Shown here piece by piece: positions 1 through 5,522 of a DNA stretch of 6,918 nt. A program made the position numbers and the translations under genes. Within the stretch, counting starts at the first letter, position 1. Every line of letters starts with the position of its first letter. Source of the DNA: Lachnospiraceae bacterium (GTDB lineage Bacteria > Bacillota > Clostridia > Lachnospirales > Lachnospiraceae); assembly GCA_003453515.1 (NCBI GenBank), contig DMLD01000210.1, forward strand, positions 251 through 7,168, read 5' to 3'. The notes under the pieces were generated by a model. It worked only from the letters and a program-made list of their open reading frames with translations, did no database searches and was not told the origin of the DNA.

Positions 1-711
1 GATCTCGAGAACCTCATGAATGAGTCGGCGATATCTGCGGCAAGGGATGACAGGGCATTTATCACCGAGGAGGATGTCAAAAAATCATTTATAAAGGTCG
101 GTATCGGAACGGAGAAGAAGAGCCGTATCATATCCGAGAAGGACAAGAGGATCACAGCCTTTCACGAGGCAGGACACGCGATACTTTTTCACATGCTGCC
201 GGATGTGGGTCCCGTATATGCCGTGTCGGTCATCCCGACAGGACAGGGAGCAGGCGGATACACCATGCCGCTTCCCGAGAAGGATGAGATGTACATGACC
301 AAGGGGCGTATGCTTCAAAACATCACGGTGTCGCTCGGGGGAAGGATAGCCGAGAGCCTGATATTTGATGATGTGACCACGGGGGCTTCGATGGATATCC
401 ATCAGGCAACGGAAGCAGCGAGAGATATGGTGACGAAGTACGGCTTTTCGGAAGAGCTTGGTATGATAAACTACCAGACCTCCGGAGACGAGGTATTTAT
501 CGGACGTGATATCGGACACACGAAGAATTACAGTGAGGGCACGTCGGAGATCATCGATCGGGAAGTCAAAAAGATCATAGATGATTGCTATGAAAAAGCG
601 ACAAAGATACTTAAGGACAACATAGATCTTCTCCATCGCATAGCCGAGAAGCTGATAGAGAAGGAGAGGATCGGCAGGGAAGAATTCGAATCGCTTTTTG
701 ACCAGCCGTGA
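1..711 (+). CDS. ftsH: ATP-dependent zinc metalloprotease FtsH, C-terminal part (5' end outside window)
   Basis: This is the last 236 codons of FtsH, the membrane-anchored AAA+ protease that degrades misfolded membrane proteins and some short-lived soluble regulators. The reading frame is open from base 1, beginning DLENLMNESA, which matches the end of the FtsH AAA+ lid region. The transmembrane segments and ATPase core (Walker A/B, SRH) lie upstream of the window, roughly 400 residues by comparison with typical FtsH. The M41 peptidase domain is intact. The zinc-binding HEAGH is at fragment residues 55-59 (bases 163-177), and TGASMD supplies the third zinc ligand, Asp132 (base 394). The C-terminus is short and charged, ending FESLFDQP. 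The ATG at base 16 is internal, not a start. The next gene begins 34 nt after the stop with no terminator between. Identification is secure; only the missing 5' part is unknown. Confidence 0.97.
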   Translation, partial: DLENLMNESAISAARDDRAFITEEDVKKSFIKVGIGTEKKSRIISEKDKRITAFHEAGHAILFHMLPDVGPVYAVSVIPTGQGAGGYTMPLPEKDEMYMTKGRMLQNITVSLGGRIAESLIFDDVTTGASMDIHQATEAARDMVTKYGFSEELGMINYQTSGDEVFIGRDIGHTKNYSEGTSEIIDREVKKIIDDCYEKATKILKDNIDLLHRIAEKLIEKERIGREEFESLFDQP

Positions 712-731
712 CCGAGAACGGAATCGGATAC

Positions 732-737
732 AGGAGG
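732..737 (+). promoter_or_regulatory. Ribosome binding site of the GH13 gene
   Basis: AGGAGG lies 8 nt before the ATG at 746, near-ideal spacing. It settles the start: the same frame is open back to an ATG at 698 that overlaps the end of ftsH, but that ATG has no comparable Shine-Dalgarno sequence. The extra 16 residues it would add also resemble no protein family. Confidence 0.85.
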
Positions 738-745
738 GAGTATTT

Positions 746-2977
746 ATGTTTGACAGATACCTACGACCTGAGGGGGCGAGGTCTGATAAAAATGACATGA
801 ACCCCGAAAAGAGCAAGGATGCTCCGGTCGCAGAGTCTTCCGGGATGATAAATACAGACGGAGATGAAAAGGTTTCGGCGGCTGAAGCCGGGACGGATGC
901 TGAGACCGGGAAGGAAGATACCCTGCCTATCAACAGGCTGGCCATTTTTTCCGACAGCTCGGTAAATTATCAGTTTCCGCCGGAACCTGAGGCGTACTCG
1001 CAGGTGAGAGTGCGTATCCGTGTGGGCAGGGATGATGTTGACGAGGTGATGGTGATAGTCGACTCTCATGCGATAAAGATGCATAAATGCCCTGAGCTTG
1101 CGACCGATTACTTTGATTTTTATGAGGCTGAATTCACCGTAGATGACGAGATAGTCACATATTATTATCAGATAACGAAGGGAAGCCAGACGTTATATTT
1201 TAACAGGAAGGGAGATGTGGATCGATACGATTCGTATTTTCACTTCAGTATACTTCCCGGATTTCATACTCCCGATTGGGCGAAGGGCGCGGTGATGTAC
1301 CAGATATTTGTCGATCGCTTCTGCAATGGGGACAAGGACAACGATGTAGTTGACGATGAGTATTGCTATATAGGTGAGCATGTAAAGCGTATAGACAACT
1401 GGAAGGCATATCCCGCTACGATGGATGTGAGGAATTTCTACGGCGGAGATCTGGCAGGAGTGCTCAAAAGACTTGATTATCTGAAGGATCTCGGAGTGGA
1501 GGTCCTGTATCTGAATCCGATCTTTGTATCACCGTCCAATCATAAGTACGATATACAGGATTATGACTATGTTGACCCGCACTTCACCGTTATCAAAAAT
1601 GACGGCGGAGAGGTGCTTGCCGAGGGTGATAATGTAAACGCACATGCATCCAAATATATAAAAAGGGTCACTGATCGCGAGAATCTCGACGCGAGCAATG
1701 AGTACTTCGCAAGGTTTGTCGAGGAGGTACACAGGCGGGGGATGAAGGTCATCCTTGACGGCGTGTTCAACCACTGCGGGTCGTTTAACAAATGGCTCGA
1801 CAGGGAGAAGCTTTATTATAAATCCGGGGGATATGAGCCGGGCGCGTTTGAGACAATGAAGAGCCCGTACCACACATTTTTCATGTTCCACGAGGATGAG
1901 CCGGAGGACTGGCCGAACAACGAATCCTACGATGCATGGTGGGGAAACGATACCCTGCCGAAGCTCAATTACGACAAGTCGCCAAAGCTCTATCAGTATA
2001 TACTCCGCATTGCGGCGAAGTGGGTCTCACCGCCCTACAATGTCGACGGATGGAGACTGGATGTGGCTGCTGATCTCGGTATGGATGAGGAGACCAACCA
2101 TCGCTTCTGGAGGGATTTCAGAGCGATCGTAAAAAGGATAAATCCGGACGCCCTGATACTGGCTGAGCACTACGGAGACCCCTCGTCATGGCTTGGAGGA
2201 GATCAGTGGGATTCCGTGATGAACTACGATGCGTTCATGGAGCCGATAACATGGTTTTTGACCGGGATGGATAAGCACTCCGATGTGACCAAGCCGGAGC
2301 TTAGGGGTGATCAAAACGCCTTTTTTGCGGCAATGACCAATTATAATGCACGCATGCCCCTGCAGTCCTTGCAGGTCGCTATGAATGAGCTGTCAAATCA
2401 CGATCACTCGAGATTTTTGACAAGAACGAATTTTACGGTTGGAAGGACAGCGTTTTCCGGACCGAGGGCAGCGGAGATAAATGTTAAAAATGATATAATG
2501 CGACAGGCTGTGGTGATGCAGATGACCTGGCGCGGAGCACCGACGGTCTACTACGGAGACGAGGCGGGCGTGTGCGGATGGACGGATCCCGACAACCGCA
2601 GAACATATCCCTGGCATCACGAGGACAGGGAGATGATACGCTTCCACAAGGAGATGATACGTATACACAGGGATTACGATGCCCTGAAGATTGGGACTGT
2701 CATTTATCTTGTATCGGAGCCCGGACTCATATGCTACGGGCGCTACGATGACAAGGACAGCTTCTTCGTGCTGATACAGGTAGAGGGACAGGAGAGAGAG
2801 GTCGAGGTCGACGTCTGGAGACTGGGAGTGAAGGATGGTCAGAACATGGTTCGCATGATGTATACGGACAGCTCGGGATTCACGGTTCGATCGGAGTCAC
2901 TTCGATCCGATAAGGGACGGATCAGAGTGAAGATAGGACACAATGGAGCAGCGGTATGGAAGAGTTTGGATTATTGA
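746..2977 (+). CDS. GH13 alpha-glycosidase, neopullulanase / cyclomaltodextrinase / maltogenic amylase type
   Basis: A 743-residue enzyme predicted to hydrolyse alpha-1,4 (and perhaps alpha-1,6) bonds in maltodextrins, cyclodextrins or pullulan. No signal peptide or membrane segment is seen, so it should act in the cytoplasm on imported oligosaccharides. Residues 1-60 are charged and probably disordered. About 62-165 fits the beta-rich N-terminal domain (CBM34-like) of neopullulanases. The TIM barrel begins near YQIFVDRF (Y185). Conserved GH13 regions are visible: DGVFNH (D338-H343), GWRLD with nucleophile Asp439, LAEHYGD with acid/base Glu474, and NHD with Asp553. LPKLN (404-408) corresponds to the MPKLN region typical of neopullulanase-like GH13_20 enzymes. 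GAPTVYYGDEAG (597-608) marks the end of the barrel, and a beta-type C-terminal domain follows. About 37 residues (281-317) are inserted between DPHF and the helix before DGVFNH. Exact substrate and subfamily (GH13_20 or a relative such as GH13_39) cannot be fixed by eye. The 3' end overlaps the next gene by 22 nt. Confidence 0.93.
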   Translation: MFDRYLRPEGARSDKNDMNPEKSKDAPVAESSGMINTDGDEKVSAAEAGTDAETGKEDTLPINRLAIFSDSSVNYQFPPEPEAYSQVRVRIRVGRDDVDEVMVIVDSHAIKMHKCPELATDYFDFYEAEFTVDDEIVTYYYQITKGSQTLYFNRKGDVDRYDSYFHFSILPGFHTPDWAKGAVMYQIFVDRFCNGDKDNDVVDDEYCYIGEHVKRIDNWKAYPATMDVRNFYGGDLAGVLKRLDYLKDLGVEVLYLNPIFVSPSNHKYDIQDYDYVDPHFTVIKNDGGEVLAEGDNVNAHASKYIKRVTDRENLDASNEYFARFVEEVHRRGMKVILDGVFNHCGSFNKWLDREKLYYKSGGYEPGAFETMKSPYHTFFMFHEDEPEDWPNNESYDAWWGNDTLPKLNYDKSPKLYQYILRIAAKWVSPPYNVDGWRLDVAADLGMDEETNHRFWRDFRAIVKRINPDALILAEHYGDPSSWLGGDQWDSVMNYDAFMEPITWFLTGMDKHSDVTKPELRGDQNAFFAAMTNYNARMPLQSLQVAMNELSNHDHSRFLTRTNFTVGRTAFSGPRAAEINVKNDIMRQAVVMQMTWRGAPTVYYGDEAGVCGWTDPDNRRTYPWHHEDREMIRFHKEMIRIHRDYDALKIGTVIYLVSEPGLICYGRYDDKDSFFVLIQVEGQEREVEVDVWRLGVKDGQNMVRMMYTDSSGFTVRSESLRSDKGRIRVKIGHNGAAVWKSLDY
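2945..2948 (+). promoter_or_regulatory. Ribosome binding site inside the GH13 gene for the next gene
   Basis: GGAG lies 7 nt before the ATG at 2956, within the last codons of the GH13 gene. It supports the overlapping start at 2956 and suggests that ribosomes finishing the GH13 gene help start the small membrane-protein gene. The motif is short, so support is moderate. Confidence 0.6.
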
Positions 2978-3222
2978 AAAAAACACGACCCAACGTGCCG
3001 GCGTTATTGTCGCTGATAATATCGATACTGAGCCTTGTATGCTGCTGTGTCTGGCATTTGGCGCTGTTATCATCGGTAACATCGATAGTTTTGGGGATAT
3101 TCGGTATCAATAACAGGCTCCCTAACGGCAGGGATATGGCAATAGCAGGTATAGTCATAGGAGTGGTCGCACTTGCGCTGTCTCTTATTTCGGCAGGCAT
3201 GGCAATATATATCACGAGGTGA
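2956..3222 (+). CDS. Small DUF4190-like membrane protein
   Basis: An 88-residue, very hydrophobic protein of unknown function. After a short charged start (MEEFGLLKKTR), a hydrophobic stretch spans about residues 14-51, enough for two membrane passes with a break near the WH at 33-34. A polar GINNRLPNGRD loop follows, then a final segment at about 61-86 (AIAGIVIGVVALALS). The order 'SLIISILSLV ... SIVLGIFGI ... GRDMAIAGIVIGV' is the pattern of DUF4190-type proteins, small Firmicute and actinobacterial membrane proteins with no defined role. Three consecutive cysteines (29-31) sit in the first membrane segment. The start overlaps the GH13 gene by 22 nt and the stop overlaps the next ATG by 1 nt, so it is probably co-translated with both neighbours. 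It is a real gene by packing, ribosome binding site and family pattern; the family name is from pattern recognition only. Confidence 0.8.
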   Translation: MEEFGLLKKTRPNVPALLSLIISILSLVCCCVWHLALLSSVTSIVLGIFGINNRLPNGRDMAIAGIVIGVVALALSLISAGMAIYITR

Positions 3223-3223
3223 T
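3216..3223 (+). promoter_or_regulatory. Extended Shine-Dalgarno (GAGGTGAT) that leaves the next start ambiguous
   Basis: GAGGTGAT matches eight bases of the full anti-16S complement (AAGGAGGTGATC). It overlaps the stop of the first membrane-protein gene and the ATG at 3222. By spacing it best serves the in-frame GTG at 3228, 8 nt after the GAGG core. The ATG at 3222 is only 2 nt beyond that core and would depend on stop-start coupling (TGATG). The two starts differ by only two residues. Confidence 0.55.
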
Positions 3224-3839
3224 GGCGGTGGAAGAAAAACAGGATGGACAGCTGAGAGCAGATGCCTTAGGCAGTGATCATACAGAGGGAGATCCCGATG
3301 AAGAGCGCATGGTATCCGGGGTCACCGTGGAGCTGAGCCCCGAGGGGGTGAGAGCCCACAGGGCGGATCCAAAGAACAGCGCATATCAGGGAAACAGGGT
3401 CGATCCCCACATGAACGTTACCGGCTACACGGGCGCCTATCATACGGGGTATGGGACCTATGCCAATCCGCAGGAGATATTTCAGAAAAATCTGGAGCAG
3501 AAAAAGCACAGGGGGCTCGCGATAGCCTCGGTGGTTTTGTCGGGCATCTCCGTAACAAGCTTTATGATGTACGGACTTGCCATCATCCCGGCTGTCATCG
3601 GAACGGTTTTCGGTCTGATAGCCTGGATAGGTGGGAAATACAGCACGAGGACAATGGGAATCGTGGGATTTTTCACGGGACTGGCAGGCATAGCGTTGAA
3701 TACCGTTATGCTTGTGATGATAATCGGAGCCATCCGGTGGGAAAACGTAACACTGTATAACATAGGGACCATTCAGAATGTTGATCCCAATGATCCTCAG
3801 GCGATAACGGAGTGGTTCAGACAGTTTATAAGGAATTAA
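3222..3839 (+). CDS. DUF4190-like membrane protein with hydrophilic N-terminal region
   Basis: A 205-residue protein of unknown function. Residues 1-65 are acidic and polar, and about 66-83 are rich in Gly and Tyr (GYTGAYHTGYGTYANP); both parts look flexible and cytoplasmic. A basic stretch (QKKHRG, 93-98) precedes the membrane part, which begins LAIASVVLSGISV (99-111). Membrane segments are likely at about 99-118, 119-137 and 145-171. A polar tail of about 34 residues ends the protein (172-205, with NDPQAITEWFRQF). The G-L-A-I-A-S opening and the later G-I-V-G-F-F-T-G-L-A-G repeat the DUF4190 pattern of the preceding gene, so the two are probably distant paralogues or partners. The start is taken as the ATG in TGATG; GTG at 3228 (better spaced from the Shine-Dalgarno) and GTG at 3219 are alternatives. 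The stop is 14 nt before the diguanylate cyclase start. No enzymatic motif is seen. Confidence 0.8.
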   Translation: MAVEEKQDGQLRADALGSDHTEGDPDEERMVSGVTVELSPEGVRAHRADPKNSAYQGNRVDPHMNVTGYTGAYHTGYGTYANPQEIFQKNLEQKKHRGLAIASVVLSGISVTSFMMYGLAIIPAVIGTVFGLIAWIGGKYSTRTMGIVGFFTGLAGIALNTVMLVMIIGAIRWENVTLYNIGTIQNVDPNDPQAITEWFRQFIRN

Positions 3840-3845
3840 AGGGAG
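3840..3845 (+). promoter_or_regulatory. Ribosome binding site of the diguanylate cyclase gene
   Basis: AGGGAG, starting just after the TAA of the upstream gene, lies 8 nt before the ATG at 3854. It argues against the in-frame ATG at 3812, which lies inside the upstream gene, and against the GTG at 3848, which is only 2 nt from the motif. Confidence 0.75.
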
Positions 3846-3853
3846 ATGTGGCT

Positions 3854-5488
3854 ATGGAGAGGATCGATACCACGGGCTTTGACCGGAAGATAAAAGCACT
3901 TATCGATGATATAAACGAGAAGCGCCAGTACGGTGATCCCGGACTGGAGAAGCGCTATGACCAACTGCTTAAGTTTGCCAGGGAGCAGAACAATGTCCAG
4001 GCGATGGGTATGGCTTATTACTTCATGGCAGAGCACAATTATGAGAGGTTCGGGCGCGAGGGAAATTACGAGGAGAGCCTAAGCCGCGCCATAGCTGCAG
4101 GACAGGAGTGCAGAGACTATGTGATGCTCACCCACGGCTACAACTTTTTGGGAATGGATGTGTCGTTTCACGGGCATCCAGAGCTTGCCTATGACTACTA
4201 CCGCACTGCCCAAAAATATGCTGATGAGCTTCCCGAAAGACCTGATCTTTTGGCACTTGTCATGTACAATACCGGACTTGTGTTCATGGATATGGCTGAG
4301 TATGAGGAGGCGATCAGGTGCTTTGACAAGACGATAGAGAAGATAGACGGAGATGAGAGATCCCCGTATTACAACAGGTTGAGAGTGCTGGCAAGGATAA
4401 AGTCGGGGACATCGTACCTGATGAAGGGTGATACCGACAAGGCAAAGGAATATATGGAGACCCTCAAAAATATCGAGAGGGAGATGTCAGAGGATCAGCT
4501 GTTTACCTACTATCAGGCTCCGGCGTTTTGGATATTTGAGATGACGCTCGCTCATGCCCTAAAGGACATGGATCAATGTGATATACTTATACCGCAGTTT
4601 ATCAGGTCGCTGAAAAAGAAGCCTGTCAAGACCGAGGCAGTGGGCGATGTGCTGAATGTGATGTTTTATATGCTTGACGGGGGCTATGAGGATTTCGTGG
4701 CGGGAGCGATGGAGGTCATGAAGCCCAGAGTTGATGCGACCAACATTCTCAACTTCAGGATGATATATGCCCGTCTGGCGGTGTACTATTATCGGAAGAT
4801 TGGTGATGGGGAGAAGGCACTTGCCGCAGCCGCGGACTACTTTGATATCGCCGAGCTTCACCGAAAGGAAAGCGAGAAGGCATACGCTTATTTCATCAAG
4901 CTGCAGGCAGAGCTTGACAAGGCAAGAGAGGAAAACGAGAGGCTGGAGAAGAAGGCCATAACCGATGAGCTGACTCAGATATCAAACAGATTTCATTTTA
5001 ACGAGGTATCGGAGAAGCTCTTTAACGAGGCGTGGAAGAAAAAGAAGCCCTTTGGAGTCGAGATACTCGACGTTGACAATTTCAAGAGATACAACGACGG
5101 CTTCGGTCATCAGGTAGGAGATCTGTGCCTTAAGACTCTTGCGGGCTGTCTTGATGATATCATGAAGGAGGATCCGGAGCACGTTTTCGTTGCGAGATAT
5201 GGAGGCGATGAGTTCGTCGCCGTGTACATGGGACTCAGCGATGAGCAGGTTATGGACAAGGCAAGGCTCATACGTCAGAGAGTGACGACCGCTGATATAG
5301 AGACAGGAGATGAGACGGAGCCCATAACACATATCAGTATATCCCAGGGTATAAGGAATTGCGTACCGCCCGATGGAAGCCGTATGTGGGATTATATGTT
5401 TACGGCGGATCACGCACTATATTCCATAAAACAGAAGACAAAAGGAGAGATATGTCTTTTGAACTATATACCCGATACGGAAAAATAA
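3854..5488 (+). CDS. Soluble diguanylate cyclase with TPR-type sensor domain (TPR-coiled coil-GGDEF)
   Basis: A 544-residue protein predicted to make cyclic di-GMP from two GTP. No signal peptide or membrane helix is seen, so it should be cytoplasmic. Residues about 35-340 are helical with TPR-like repeats. The clearest is about 130-165, containing MAEYEEAIRCFDKTIE (from M147), and a second unit contains GDTDKAKEYMETL. A charged helix at about 340-375 (LQAELDKAREENERLEKK) looks like a coiled-coil signalling linker running into TDELTQISNR, the usual entry to a GGDEF domain. Catalytic features are intact: DVDNFK with metal-binding Asp406, NDGFGH (414-419) for guanine binding, and RYGGDEF with the exact signature at 450-454. 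The RxxD inhibitory I-site, normally five residues before GGDEF, is absent (PEHV there). No EAL or HD-GYP domain is present. The TPR part probably controls dimerisation through a protein or peptide ligand. That partner is unknown; the adjacent membrane proteins are candidates by position only. Confidence 0.93.
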   Translation: MERIDTTGFDRKIKALIDDINEKRQYGDPGLEKRYDQLLKFAREQNNVQAMGMAYYFMAEHNYERFGREGNYEESLSRAIAAGQECRDYVMLTHGYNFLGMDVSFHGHPELAYDYYRTAQKYADELPERPDLLALVMYNTGLVFMDMAEYEEAIRCFDKTIEKIDGDERSPYYNRLRVLARIKSGTSYLMKGDTDKAKEYMETLKNIEREMSEDQLFTYYQAPAFWIFEMTLAHALKDMDQCDILIPQFIRSLKKKPVKTEAVGDVLNVMFYMLDGGYEDFVAGAMEVMKPRVDATNILNFRMIYARLAVYYYRKIGDGEKALAAAADYFDIAELHRKESEKAYAYFIKLQAELDKAREENERLEKKAITDELTQISNRFHFNEVSEKLFNEAWKKKKPFGVEILDVDNFKRYNDGFGHQVGDLCLKTLAGCLDDIMKEDPEHVFVARYGGDEFVAVYMGLSDEQVMDKARLIRQRVTTADIETGDETEPITHISISQGIRNCVPPDGSRMWDYMFTADHALYSIKQKTKGEICLLNYIPDTEK

Positions 5489-5505
5489 AGGCAACACAAC
5501 AGATT

Positions 5506-5510
5506 GGAGG
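5506..5510 (+). promoter_or_regulatory. Ribosome binding site of the aminotransferase gene
   Basis: GGAGG lies in the 34-nt gap, 12 nt before the ATG at 5523, somewhat longer than usual. No other in-frame start is closer to it, and the N-terminal residues encoded from 5523 look like the normal start of the family, so the ATG is kept. The rest of the gap shows no hairpin or promoter that I can support. Confidence 0.65.
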
Positions 5511-5522
5511 TAGAAAGCAGAC

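Noticed and set aside
698..745. Upstream in-frame ATG that would lengthen the GH13 protein by 16 residues
   Set aside because: It overlaps ftsH, has no good Shine-Dalgarno sequence, and would place the AGGAGG motif inside coding sequence; the ATG at 746 is perfectly spaced from it.
85..945. Long reverse-strand open frame of 286 codons across the ftsH end and the GH13 start
   Set aside because: It runs opposite two confidently identified genes, its translation is Ser/Arg/Leu-rich without family resemblance, and its length follows from the codon bias of the genes on the other strand.
1896..2132. Alternative + strand frame of 78 codons inside the GH13 gene
   Set aside because: It overlaps the catalytic region of the GH13 enzyme in another frame, and its Ser/Arg/Thr-rich translation resembles no family.
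2629..2661. Direct repeat of GGAGATGATACG, 21 nt apart
   Set aside because: It encodes the repeated EMIR of EMIRFHKEMIRIH, a helix common at this position in GH13 enzymes; two short in-frame copies do not make a regulatory or mobile repeat.
3812..3853. Upstream in-frame ATG for the diguanylate cyclase
   Set aside because: It lies inside the preceding membrane-protein gene and lacks a ribosome binding site; AGGGAG 8 nt before 3854 supports the later start.
4982..5413. Reverse-strand open frame of 143 codons opposite the GGDEF domain
   Set aside because: It lies fully within the conserved catalytic part of the diguanylate cyclase, shows no recognisable domain, and I saw no convincing ribosome binding site.
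5489..5522. Possible terminator or promoter in the gap before the aminotransferase
   Set aside because: The 34 nt hold a ribosome binding site but no stem-loop with a T-run and no paired -35/-10 hexamers.
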